NCBI GenBank assembly: GCA_013397455.1 | Contig: VYZB01000120.1 | Coordinates: 1,399,461-1,463,460 of the forward strand | DNA: 64,000 nt | Source of the DNA: Crotophaga sulcirostris | Lineage: Eukaryota > Chordata > Aves > Cuculiformes > Crotophagidae | Reading direction: 5' to 3' | Shown here: piece by piece, positions 12,585 through 24,900 of the stretch | Layout: every line of letters starts with the position of its first letter | How positions within the stretch are numbered: the stretch's first letter is position 1 | Position numbers and translations under genes: made by a program | Notes under the pieces: model-generated | What the model was told of the DNA's origin: nothing | The model's database searches: none | What the model saw: only the letters and a program-made list of their open reading frames with translations

Positions 12585-12710
12585 TCCAACTGGACAGAGC
12601 CCTGAGCAACTCCAGCTGTGCTCAGTGGTGACCCTGCTCTGAGCAGAGAGTTGGACTAGAGACCTCCTGAGATCTTTTCCCGCTCCAGAGGTTCTGCGAT
12701 TCTGCATGAC
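12585..12710 (+). mobile_element. CR1 LINE 3' tail, sense on plus strand
   Basis: Recognisable CR1 3'-end text includes GACAGAGCCCTGAGCAACTC, then GAGCAGAGAGTTGGACTAGA and a final GGTTCTGCGATTCTGCATGA, corresponding to the terminal 8-bp repeats of the family. The body is about 125 bp and diverged, with the usual missing 5' end. Orientation is opposite to HS6ST3 transcription. Confidence 0.8.
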
Positions 12711-13978
12711 AGCGCACAATCTTCTGTCACCAGATGTGCAGTGCTGTCAGAAAACACAACAAATCAGAATCAACTTGCCAACTATATCATACCTGTCTAG
12801 CCTTTTTCTTTCCTGGCTGCCCTAGGCAGAGTGCAGGGAATGTGCTTTGCCTTTTACAAGGTGCTTTTTTTTTGTATATGACTTTAACTATGGCTATAAC
12901 ACTCTGAATCAGCACACCCTGAATTATTGAGCAACTTCATGAATATTTATTTCAATGACACTTTGTCCAGTGTAGAGTCTCTAGAAATTGGAAAGGACAG
13001 TGCAGCAACCACATGTTCCTAAAGAAATTAATTCTGTTCAAAGGTATCAAGAGTGGATCCTGAACAGATCCTAGAGTAATGACATGATGTAGCTACCCAT
13101 GGTTTTAATCCCAGTATTCAAAAAAAAGCACACCCAAATAGCATATTATGTGTGAGCTTTCTGAGCTAATACATGTTTTTTCTGTGTGTTGCCTTTAGGA
13201 TTTAGGCATAAATGCTCACACACAGAGATAAAGTTAGGCATCTAAGTATATTTAAACATGTAGATAAACTCAGCCTGACTGCCAGTGAAGAAAACACACA
13301 GTAGAAGGAGCTAAGGATGCCCAGGTATCCAGAACACATGGTGTGCTGATTTATTTAGCAAAATGAAGATCCCAGAGCCATCAGAGTGCCCTTCCCTGCC
13401 AGCACAGATAATAGCACTCTATTATTCCCTTCATAAAACACCCTAGCCCTTTTTGAAACATTCTTTTCATGCCACTGCTCCCATTGAAAAGAACTTGTGA
13501 AGGTTGCTTCTCACAGTTAGGAATGTGAGTCTCATTGCCAGACTAGAGGTGGTCTTGATCTACTTACATCAGTTGTTCTTGGGTTAATACCACAAATAGA
13601 TCAAGGACATTTATAAATGTAACATCAGAGAAGGAGAAATGGCATTTAAGTTGGAGACCAGAGAGCAACCATACCTCTTGGCTTTCATTTTACAAAGTTA
13701 AACTCGTTATTATTGTCTCTTCTGATAAGACAAGTCAGAAGCGACCACACTGCAGTGCCCCAAAACCCTTGGATCGCACTTAAGTCGTTTCGCACAGAGA
13801 TGCATCCTGAGTTTTCCAACACCTCAGCTTTCCATGCTAGCTTTTGACAGGAGGCTCAGAAAAGTAAGACATGGTGGAAGCTCCTGGGATTGGTTGTGGT
13901 TTTTGACCATTTAAGAAGTATTCTTCTTGGCAATCGAACTCGCCCGACTTCATATTTCACTACACATGTCTAGAATTA
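12711..13978. other. Intron, no recognised feature
   Basis: About 1.3 kb between two CR1 remnants. No frame of note and no recognised repeat were seen. Confidence 0.5.
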
Positions 13979-14550
13979 GGCAAATTTCAGATGAGGCTTC
14001 ACAGTTGCCTTGTACAGTAAATATTCTTCTCCACTGGCAATGGATTATCTGATACACCCTCATGTTGCATTCAGTTTTTTATGGGGTCACAGAACTCTGG
14101 AAACTCATACTCACTGTGTTACTGGCTAATACAGAGAAGTCTTTCTGCTCCCTTGTTTTCGGCTGGTAAGTACTCAGCTGATAGAGGAGATCTGTTTCTG
14201 CTGGCCTCAGATGCATGATCTTGCACTTCGCACTACCAAACTTCATTCCACCTCTTCTACTGAAATCCCCAAGGTTATGAAGGAAATTCCATTAACATAC
14301 TTCAGCTTGTTGTGCCACCGTTGTTAACAAAAACATGAAATAGGATCAGAGCTAAGACCAGCCCTGAGGAAATTCATTAATAACTTCCCTCTAAACCAGA
14401 AAGTTCCTCTTTCAGCCTATCCTTTTTTGTTATCAGCTTCTTGTCCAGCAGAAAATTCTTATGCTTAGCCTCATGTTCTCTGCCTTGTATAATAACTTCG
14501 CAGATGGTGCTCTATCAAATATTTTATTGAAGGTAAATTTCCCTTCTCCT
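13979..14550 (-). mobile_element. Ancient CR1/L3-like LINE remnant: ORF2 reverse-transcriptase to C-terminal fragment
   Basis: Read on the minus strand, broken frames give a CR1 ORF2-like series in the correct order. First is FNKIFDRAPSAKLLYKAE, like the FSKAFDTVPH-LL-KL motif. Then FPQG, like SGVPQGS, followed by LILFHVFVN, like ILFNLFIND. Then GMKFGSAKCKIMHL, like NGMKFNSAKCKVMHLG, and finally LYKATVKPHLKFA, like LYKALVRPHLEYA. Stops and frameshifts separate these blocks, so it is not functional. The stretch between LILFHVFVN and GMKF is far too short and lacks the F/YADD catalytic segment, so an internal deletion is inferred. It resembles older CR1 lineages known from turtles and crocodilians more than the young avian subfamilies. 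Confidence 0.8.
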
Positions 14551-17500
14551 ATCAGACACAGATGTTGGGTATTTACATGTCTCAGCCCAAAGGCTGAGAA
14601 TGGCAGCCTCAGCTTTGTCGTGTGTGAGAACACAGAGAATGGTTAAGATGGGGAAACGACAATTTATTTGAGAGTGAAGCAGTCTGGAATAGAAATGTAT
14701 GATTAGGCGATTTGATGGAAAAACAAATCTGCTACTTTCCATCAAACAACCTTGATACAAATTGTAAATCATTTCATGATGAGACACAAATATAACAAAG
14801 TTCCCTCCAGAGATTTTTGTTTCTTGCCTAAATTATACAAAACTCAGTTTTTCTAAGTATTCTTTAAATTGCTGAAAGGATTGAAGTAGCAGTGATATGC
14901 TGAAAGAAATTTAGATATAAAATGCAATAAGAAATCAAATAATAAGAATCTGGTTGTTCTAGCAAGCACACACTTAATAAAAACCTTGTACCTTGTAAGA
15001 AACGGTGTGTGAGTACACACAGGAGGAAATACTATTCAAAAGCAATAGATACACACTGTCTTATAAGATTCTTTAAAGATACTGTTTGCAAGACCTTTGT
15101 GTCAGAGAGAATAATAAATCCTTTGTGGCCAGGACTGGCAAAGGAGGAATACATTGCTCACATCACCCCCATTCTCTCTCATCCCTATTGTGCACAGATC
15201 AGTGCTGTGTCTCAAAAGAACTGTACAAATCTGGGGAACACGTGACATCTCTACTCAAAAATGTTGTTTCTCCTGTTTGCTATGCCATTGCACAGAAAGG
15301 AGAATGAAATAAGGATGCACTTGCACTACTGTACTACCTGCCTCCTCCCAGAGCTGCCTCTAGTCCCAGTCTTGGGAGGAAGTACTGAACCTGCCTTTCT
15401 CAGGGCAATGTTATGAGTACAGGGGAGACAAGTTAAGGGGATGACCTGCAGTATCAAGCAGCAGCAGAAAACAAGGGCTGGCCAGAGAAAAGAAAGGTGA
15501 TGACAGGCAAGGGACAAGAGAAGAGTAAACCTGGAGACAGTGCAGCAAGAGGGACCTGCAGTTTGAGTTTGTTTTACCAACTTAGTTTCTAAGGGTTACA
15601 GAAACCAGGTTGGGAAGGGACTCTCTCAACCAAGTCTGATGCCTGTAATCACAAGTAATAGTTTACACAAGCCAGAAAACCTTCCTTACTATCGGGTCGC
15701 AGCCTCTGAGCAGCTGTCAGCAACGCTGGAGCAAGTCCCTGTTTCGGGAGGAGTCTCCCTGGAGCAGGTCACTGCCTGCAACTGAGCATGAACTTCCACC
15801 TACTCAGTAACTTAACATAAGGCCTTTTGTAACAATTGAAAAAAAACAAACCCTATATACCTTCATGCAGAATGATGAAAGATCTGTTATTGCAAGAGTG
15901 CTGGCTGCCTCCTAGAATACACCTGATTGGGAAAATCCAATTTCAAAGAACTCCTGAAAACACGAATAAAATGTAGCCAGACCCTTAAATCTTCTGACAT
16001 TTATATTTCTTCAGTCAGATTTTGTTAGATCTGAAACAGAGGAAAAAATACTTATATTAAATTCAACTACAGTGTTTCCATTTGTCCTCTCATTTTTGGA
16101 GGAGTTGTTGCTTTACCATTTTATTTTCTGCTTAGATAAGAGAAGCATCTCCAATGCTCCTGTGTATCTTGGCTTCACTGGAAACCAAGTTTGTACTGCA
16201 AGTGGTATGCATCCAGGCTCCTTTCCTAACGAAGCTACCTCTGGTTTCCCACTAATTTCCCAGTTGCAGATGTTCTCTTCTAAATCTCGGCTGCTCAAAT
16301 GAAAGTTTTGTGGGATTTCTCATTGCAGCTCATTTTGAATCAGTACGGTAATTCTGCTCAATTAATAAAGTATTTAACAATAAAAAGGCCCAGTAATTGA
16401 AATCCCTTTGAAAATACATCAATTTATTCTCCTAAGTTTTGCCTCAAGTAATTTTATCAATTCTGACATCAAGCATAATGACCATAAATTATAAATAATA
16501 ATCACAAAATCGAGGCTTCACAACCATTTTTTTGTTCCACAAGCTGAGTTTCTGAAACATACAGGTTTGGTCATAACTTCTGAGATTTACCTCCTATAAG
16601 GTAAGGTGATTCTACCAATGAAAACATTGCAAGAGAAGTCTTTCTTATTCACTCACTGAAACAATTCACAAAAGCTAAGGAAGTTGCACAGCTGTAAGGC
16701 AAAAATGTTAACTTAGTTTCTCCCAGCTTTCTTCCTCTTGTGATGTAACTGTACAGTTCTTCCTGTAAGACAAGCAGATGATGGGGTATTTCATTTTAAT
16801 ACTTATAGGACAGACCACTGATTTCCCATTTTACACAGGACTTTTTGTTTTCACTAAAATACTTGACAGCATCCAATCAAACCCAGAAATGTTCACTATG
16901 AATAATACAACTCAAATCTATAAGCAAAATTGCTGCCTCACCCTCCACTGACCTAACAGATTTCTTTCTTTCCATGTCCGTTAAGACTATGTGGAGTACG
17001 TGTATATCTGTATTTTTTATATATGTATTATATATAATCTCCACAAGGGGGCCCTCTTATCTTCCCCAAATCTCAAAAACTTAACTTGGTTCTTTCTCAA
17101 AATTTGTATTACAGAGCTCTTCTCTACAGATAGGATGGTCTTAGAACAAAATTTTTACCAAACAGAATTGAGTTGATGATAGAATTTTATACAACAAAAA
17201 CTGGAATTTGAAAGGGAATAATTTTTTACATACAATTTCCTCTATACACCTGGTGTGCAGAGAACTTTGATAAAGCTTTTCCAAGTTTATTATTTGCAAT
17301 AGCCAGCCAAAATGACACCTTTTACACACAATCCACAGAGTCAGCTCACCCTGCCATGGTGAGGCAGCCTCCAAGATGCAGGCTAGCCCTGTGTCATATT
17401 GCAATTTGTAGGATAAGCCCAAAGTAACCACTGTTAGTTATTTCAGCTCTGTGTGAATGCATCCCCTAGGCACTACAGTTAAGGTTCAAATGCTATTAAA

Positions 17501-20019
17501 GTTATTTGCACTGTCCTCTAAACTCCCAGAAGATATGGAAAACAAATCTTGCTTGGGATACCTTGTTATTTGCTTTAATATTCTGAATTGTTTATGGTGA
17601 CAGTGTTATATGTCCTCATCTTCTTAACTCAATTGTAGCTCTGTGAGGTTTTTATTATTTACAATTCCTTTGACCTTTGAATATCTAAGAGAAATCAAAC
17701 CATCTCCCTCTTCTGACCTGAAATCTTAATGAATCAAGGCTGTGACACACATGCCAGAGGGTCACTGCTGTACCACTATCAGCTGTGGCTGGTATCCTCT
17801 GAGAAAGAAGGTAATAAGATGAAATAAAGAAGCCTAAGCTTGCAAACTCCAGCTTTTACGAGGGATTCTTTCCTTTTCAGGAAAATTTGCATGAACTTAC
17901 GGGCATTCAGCCTTGCTGATAAAACACAAACATGCCAGTCTGCTAACTCAAATCTCTGCACCTTGATCTGCAGCGCAAACTTTAAGCAAAGTTTTCACAG
18001 TTGCTAAGCAATATTGCCATATGATATGGTCATGTTTAACCAATGTTGATGACAAGAGTTCAGGTTGCTGTAATACTTGTGTAAACAGGTAAAATAAAAT
18101 ACTCAAGGTGCTGATGGGACTCTGTATGTATTACTGGCCACAGTAAGTCATCGGGGATGTCTTTAGCTCTGCAGCTCTCCTCTGGAATGGACAAATCCTA
18201 ATCAATGAAGCACATCTGTACAGTAGCGAAAAAGCATTTCCCAGTCCCTCCAGGACATGAGCTGACTACTTGAAGCATGACATTTGATTAGCCTTATTAT
18301 CTCAACTCATTTATATATAAATGTCGTTAGGGGCTGTGAAGTCATCCAGCCCTTATTAAAAACAGGCCACAGACTCTGAGCTGATGTTACCACTCTTCTT
18401 CCTTTTTGCCTGTAAAACAAGTAAGAATTCCTTTTTTTTTGAACTGCGGGTTTTATTATTGTAAAATAACTTTCTTCTGTTTCATTAGTGAAGCAGACTG
18501 CTGCCGTACACCTCAAATATGCAAACAGGTCAGACTTTCCAGTCTTTCCCCACAGAGATATTTGACATTGAGACTCAACACAATCTAGGGTCTTTTTGAA
18601 CTAAAGGCCAGGGGAATAGTGCGCAGGACTTTATTTTCAAATGTATCTCTCATGGAAATTAATGAACATCTGTGCAGACACTGAACATGCATGCATGCAG
18701 CAGAAACAAAACCTATCTGAAATTGAGCTTAAGGTCTAGGAAAACCTAATGGTAAGGATATTTGTCTTGGCAAGTTGAGGTTTTCTTCCCCTTCCTTTGA
18801 AGAGCCAGAGTTCTTTTCAGGTCACAAACTTATCTTGCTTTAAAGGAAATGGGATGTTAACAGGGTTATGAAAGATATTTCTACATTAACAAGGAGCAAA
18901 GTTGTTGATGTGTATCCTAAGTAACACAATGGTTTGAATATGAAGCATTCATTAAGATTCCTTTACAGACTCTGTAAATTGCTTACTGCTTCGTACTGCC
19001 AATATTATCCAGCAGTGATGCATATAGGAAAGCAAAATTTAGGTTAAAATGTCATAATATCATGAACATTTTTCTACAGTTGTAATGATTTCAGTGTTCA
19101 TATCTTTTACCTAATGGAGCAGACTACTTAGCCTGGGTCAACTTTATTTTTGATACACATACTGAATATTGCATAATTCTACATAAATTAATACCTGTGA
19201 ATTTAAAAAAGCAATCTCATCATACTTTCCTGAGCAACTGAAGATATGCTTCCTGCCTAGTAAAAACAGAAAAGGATGCAAAGTAATCTGGTTTTGCTTT
19301 TTTTTACGCTTTGAAGATGTTCCTTTCCCACAGGCTTTTTCTAAGGCAAATTTTTTCTTTATAATTGTATCATTTTTCATATACAACAAAACTATACATC
19401 CCAGTAGTCTCAGCAAGTGCTGTTAGCACTTGTATCTCTGCTCTCCATCTTGAGATAGCAGCTGCTGTACGCTCAGGCTAAACTACGGCCCTGCTTAGAT
19501 GAAAAGGAAGTTTGCATGCACATAGACCTTTATTCGTGACACTTTAATTTGCTCCATGGCCTTAATAAATACACCAGCATTAAGCACACTCATGCAAACC
19601 GCATCTCTAAAAATAACTCACTTCAGACTTTCAGACGTTTTTCCACATTGTTTCCAGTAACACCACTCTCATTGCTAGGAACATTTCATTAGCACAGGCA
19701 GGGATTTATCATCAAAAAAATCACACTCGGAGAAGCAGCAGGGATCCGCTGGGGTGCAGCAGGGCACTAGCTGAGGGGTCACATTAGTATTCCCTCAGCA
19801 TTAAGGGAAGAAGTCCAGCAGTGTAGCTGGGCCACTGCAGTGAGGGAGGTAAGCAGGCACAGGTAACCCTTCTCATTCATCACTGACATCCAGCAGCGGG
19901 GCCTGCAGGTGAGTGCTGGGGGCAGTGGCCATCAAGCTGCACAACCTTCCCAAAGTCGCCGGGGAGAAATTTTGCTTAGAGGCCAGAAATCCACCTCCCC
20001 CAGTCCAGCACCTCTCCCC
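14551..20019. other. Intron, no recognised feature
   Basis: About 5.5 kb, AT-rich, with open frames of at most about 96 codons that I do not recognise. The stretch 16330-16560 is strikingly AT-rich and compositionally even, as conserved non-coding DNA often is, but this cannot be judged without an alignment. A possible, very weak CR1-like trace at about 15608-15650 was not accepted. Confidence 0.5.
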
Positions 20020-20346
20020 AGTATCACAGTATCACAGTATAACCTGGTTGGAAGAGACCTCTGAGATCATCAAGTCCAACCTATAAGCCAACACTAACAC
20101 CATCTCATCACCTAAACCATGGCACTGAGTGCCTCATCCANGACCTCTGAGATCATCAAGTCCAACCTATAAGCCAACACTAACACCATCCCATCACCTA
20201 AACCACGGCACTCAGTGCCTCATCCAGTCTTCCCTTAAACACATCAAGGGTCGACGACTCCACCACCTCCCTGGGCAGCGCATTCCAGTGGCCAATCACC
20301 CTTTCAGTGAAGAACTTCTTCCTAACATCAAGTCTAAACCTCCCCA
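20020..20346 (-). mobile_element. CR1 LINE 3' tail, sense on minus strand, with internal 85-bp duplication at an N
   Basis: The plus strand starts with two and a half copies of the 8-mer AGTATCAC, the reverse complement of CR1 3'-terminal repeats. It continues with AACCTGGTTGGAAGAGACCT and AAGTCCAACCTATAAGCCAA, then CTTAAACACATCAAGGGTCG and CAGTGAAGAACTTCTTCCTA. This is a standard avian CR1 3' end read backwards. An 85-bp piece occurs twice (20056-20140 and 20142-20226) around the single undetermined base at 20141. Apart from the duplication, the element is about 240 bp and 5'-truncated. It is in the same orientation as HS6ST3. Confidence 0.9.
20056..20226. repeat. 85-bp direct duplication separated by one N (20141); probable assembly seam
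   Basis: Copy A (20056-20140) and copy B (20142-20226) are the same length and start with GACCTCTGAGATCATCAAGT. They differ at three visible positions near their ends: CATCTC/CATCCC, CCATGG/CCACGG and CTGAG/CTCAG. The only ambiguous base of the window lies exactly between them. Two contig ends overlapping in the same CR1 and joined without merging would produce this pattern. A real tandem duplication is the alternative. Confidence 0.85.
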
Positions 20347-21929
20347 GATCAAAGTCTTCCCTGGAAGACACCCCAGCCTACCTTGTTGGAAGAAGAGGGG
20401 CTGGTGGGAAGGCAAGGCACAGGCTCCTCCTTAACTTCCTAAAGAGAATCACAACTTTGTCCTAAGCTAATTGCTTTTTCTTTTTGTCCCAGTACTCTCG
20501 ACAGAACAGAAAGATGTATTTATGACAAATGCTGTGCAAACGGCAACAGGCCAGGCAATGAGAACACACAGTTTTCTTAAAAGCTCTTTTTACTCTTAAA
20601 TGCAATTCTCTATCTCATCCTAAAACATGTCTGCCTTTATTGTAAAAAGGCAAACAAACTGAATATATAGAACAAACCAATGGCCTACAAACACACATAA
20701 CCCAGAGACTGAGCCTTGAATTTAAAAAAAACAAACTGATTTCAATGAAAACTCATAAAAACTCCATGCTAAATGCCTTGGAGCAAAGGATTGGGATAAA
20801 GTTCTTAAATCGGTGAGCCTTGAGCACAATCTCAACATTTAAACTTGAAAGACAACATTGTGATTCATGAGAGCTACGTAAACTGCAGTGCTTCTTACTA
20901 TACACTTATTACGTGTGCATTTTTCTCTTCGTTTCCTCCTAGCTTCTTTCTCACTTGTTGGTATCACCTTTTTTCCTTCTGTCTTTCTTTTCTTATTTTT
21001 CCTCTTGTTATTTGTGTCCTCACACAGCAGCAGCATTAATTTATGCCCAGAGGAACTGCAGAGGAAACAGAGCCTTTCCATGTGCAATGGTCTGTGGGGC
21101 TGATAGAGAAGCAAACTGACTTTTTCCTAGCTAGGTTAAAGTCCATTTGCTCCTGCACCAGATTTCTCTCTATATTGAGATGACTGCAGAGAAAAACTGA
21201 GTGGGATGATGTCACTCAAACTCTTTGTGCTGTGCCTGCAGCTTGCTGGGCTCAGAGCAGGGGTTGTGTAGCTAACTGAGAAGCCAGGCTGAGTGCAGGT
21301 CCCACACAGAGATATGTTAGTTTAGGTCTGTGGCTGTTTCCCCACAGGTCATTTTCCTAGTGCTGCCCCCATTTGTGCATCTCCCTCTACAAAGCTACCA
21401 GGATGGTGATTTTGGTTTAATTGGGGCTTTTAAATTTTAGCTTATCGAAACTGGATCCACCCAATTTCTGCATCCCAGATACACAAACTCTCCAAGGGCT
21501 CAATTTAGATCCATGCACATTAGGTAGATTACTGTCGGTTAAGTTTCTCTAAACAAATCCAAGAGCCAGAAATTGTTTTGAAAAACCTCAGTGTAACTTC
21601 CAACGCTGGGCATCCTAGAACAGTTACAATATCATAGAAATGCAATAGGAATTAGCTCTGTTAAACGTGGCCTGACCTTGACTTTGGTTTCTAAAAAGCT
21701 TCTAGAAGAATCATGTTCTGTAAAATCAGCTGAACAAAAAGAGTCATATCAAAAAGCAGTTCAAGAAGGTACTCAACTAGTTCGAAGCACCTCAAGAGCT
21801 ATTAAATATAGAGCCATCTCTACTAAGCAAGAAATTCTCAAGCCTTGGATTTTTCAACTAAGGGAGTATATTCAGGTGTATCATCATTATATGCTTGCCT
21901 TATTCCTGTCCTCCTTAAACATCAGTTCA
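20347..21929. other. Intron, no recognised feature
   Basis: About 1.6 kb. Pyrimidine-rich plus-strand text at 20920-21010 gives paired low-complexity frames on both strands. Nothing is recognised. Confidence 0.5.
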
Positions 21930-21990
21930 CTGTTGGAGACAAGTTATTAGACTAGATGGACCTTTGGTCTGACTCAGCTTAGTCATCCCT
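21930..21990 (+). mobile_element. Possible old CR1/L3-like LINE 3' fragment
   Basis: The text TTGGAGACAAGTTATTAGAC followed by AGATGGACCTTTGGTCTGAC resembles the 3' end of old CR1/L3-type LINEs (GGAGACAGGATACTGGGCTA, then AGATGGACCTTTGGTCTGAC, from memory). Only about 60 bp are convincing. The upstream body is too diverged to recognise. Confidence 0.6.
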
Positions 21991-24900
21991 CTGTGACTCC
22001 AAGCCACCCACACAGTCATTCTTTTTTTTAATTAATACTAAAGAGAGAAGTATCTCACATGCTGATGAGTTAATTCAAATAAAAAAAAAACCCCAAAGAC
22101 AGAAGATCTGCACAGGTTTAGTCATACGCATAAAGAGGAATTTGGATGTCATGCTTGCCATAGAAAATGTTCTCACACCTTCAATAAGAAATCTGTTTTC
22201 TGTTTTCTTAAAAATGGATCCCGTAACTTGGGTGTTACAAACAGCAGTTCTTTCTCTACCGCTTGTAAAAATGAACAATTTCCATTCATTTAAAAAAAGA
22301 CTATCAGAAAATATTTTATTACCAGAGGTTGGTAGGAGGCAACATCAAACACCACGCTAGCTCTGAAAGACAAATGCACCACAGAAACAGACTGAACACA
22401 GGAAATGAGGTTCAGGGTGCAGGAGAGAAGCATCCCACTGAGGCCACAACGCAGAAAGGGCAGCTGAGGACAACTCCAGGTAGGCTGAAGAACAGTTGAC
22501 CCTGCCTCCTGACAACTCCACCGCTGTTCAGTCTCAGGTCTGTGTGTGGCTAGGTGGCCTGGCAATGTAAGTACAACCCATGGCAAACACGGGCAACACA
22601 AATTAGCTGCAGCACATGATATGATGCCTATGCTGGTTTTATGTATTCACGTCTGCCAGAAGGAGAGGACATATGATATCAGATGGGGCACAGGGTGATG
22701 CAGAGCAAATCCCCTATTCTGCCACAAAATCTTCTGGCACAAAAACTTCTGGCACAAAACCAATTTATTGCCTTCTTCTGAACAGCTTGAATTGGTACAT
22801 TGAGTTTATGCTGGAGTAGTACTTCGCATAATTTGTTCACCCCACTTTTGGGCAAGTACTAGGAGATCTAAAGCCAGTTTGACTGTATTGTCAAACCATG
22901 GCCTCGATATCTAACTGTGCAGGAGTTACTTTGGAGTTATGAGTGTGCAACCACATCAGGATGATCTGCTTAGTTTTGCTCCCCTGCGTGCTTCTTCTAT
23001 CTCTGCCCTAACCTATCTAACCTCTGCAATTCTTTCCATATAATATACATATCCTTGCTTCAGTGTACTAAAATGAGATGAATGAGAAGTAAGTAAATGA
23101 CACAACTGAAATACTGCATTCCTTAAATGCTGACTATCACACATAAAATTTAAAGGAGTACAACACATTAAATAACATTACCATGTCAATTCCATGAGAA
23201 AATAAACATATAAAAGCCTCCATTACAGGCTGAAATATTGTTCTCAGATTTAGAAATGCCAGAAATAATATTATTTGTGTAGCTTTATTTCGCCGTTATG
23301 ATACCCTAGTTATTTGCAATAAAAAATATTATTTTTCCACCAAACCCCTGCTTTGTTCAGAGCACAGAACAGGCAGTCCTCAGAAAGTGAGATGCCTGTT
23401 CAATATTTCTTTTTATTGTTATCTGAAAACATGCAGTTCAATGTTTTATTTACAGCGTGTCGCACAGACTCTGCTCAGGATACAGAATGTCACATCTCCT
23501 TATTGCTTTTACTATCACAATTGTCATTATATCCTCACAGTGTTGCCCACTGAATCTTGATTTCTTTCTGGCCAAAATGAAACAGCACCAAAGACTGGGG
23601 ACAAATTCCTTACTCAAAGAGGCAGGAGGCAGAGAGCTGCAATAGACTGTAGACAATGGGTGAGGCAAGCCTGAATCCCTTAGGCAGTGGAAGAAAACAA
23701 GGAAACATCTCTCACTTTCTACACACCACCACCAGGTTTTGACAAAAGCAGCTGTGACTATATGTGCTGTGGCACTCACTTACATCTGCAGGTGCTACAT
23801 TCACCACGTAGCTCCTGATGTAAGGTGTTCCTCACTTGTGCTCCTTGAGAATGAATTGCATGGCTTCTCAGATCCCCTCTCCAAAGCAGGCAGCTGTACC
23901 GCAGAAATGAAAGTGGAGACTCTTAAGAAACCTTACTAATCACAACTAAAGCTTCCTCTGGTGGTGGAATCGGACACAGTTTTGAGTATGAGAGTTCCAG
24001 ATTTGGTACTTGCTCTTTATGCCTTGGGGCCTCAGACTACTTCATCAAATACCGGCATCTTTAGAAACCAGACCATCCCTTTTCAATTCCAGCTGGAATC
24101 CTGAACTTTAGAAACAATATTTTAAAATATCAGCATCTTGAAGAGTTAGTGATTTATTTACCTTAGAGCCTTGCTGTATGTAATGATTGCAAGTGTGCCT
24201 GGCCCAAGATGATTAAATACTTATTGGTATGAAAACACCATTACTACTGAACAATCCATTCTCTCTCTCACTTTCTGTTTAAAAATGGTTGTCTCTTATT
24301 TTTCATTGCATCTTCAGACACTACAAATCTTAATAAGGAAATGACTGACATTAATAAGGCAGTAGTATGTTTCCAAAGCCATCACTTAGTGCCAGATGCC
24401 AGGAATAAGTAAGACACAGGTAATGGACAATTAAAGAAAGATGTTCACATAGCATGGCTTATTTTTGTCCACGTATTTCTCACCAAGAAATACACTCTTG
24501 AGTGCAAGAAATGTCTCCAAATAGATGATAGGGGAAAAAAAGCCTAATAAAAAAGAAATATTTTAAACATCCACAAATATTACAATCCCCCCCCCCCCTT
24601 TTTTTTAATCCCGAAGATGTATGGGCACAATATTGTCAGTCAATCAACAAGTAACATAGGTACACAAGTACACCCAAGCTACATGGAAAACTTGAATTTA
24701 AAATCAGCTTGCCACTTAATACTCACTAGTAAGCACATCTTAACAAGCAAAGTTACTTGAAGACAAAAATAACAGTCCAATGAGATGATATGAGGGACCA
24801 GTTGGCAATCTTGCCATCATTGCTACTGTGTACAAAGTTAAAGGCAGGCCTGTGCACTTTCCTGAATAAAGACAGGTTTTAACTGCCTCGCTGAACCAGG

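Noticed and set aside
15608..15650. Possible CR1 start (AACCAGGTTGGGAAGGGACT)
   Set aside because: Only about 30 bases look like CR1 and the text after it does not follow the family order.
20129..20434. 101-codon plus-strand frame containing an unknown residue
   Set aside because: It lies mostly in a CR1 3' tail read backwards and crosses the N; not a gene.
22780..22960. Possible old LINE remnant
   Set aside because: No ordered match to a known CR1 segment on either strand.
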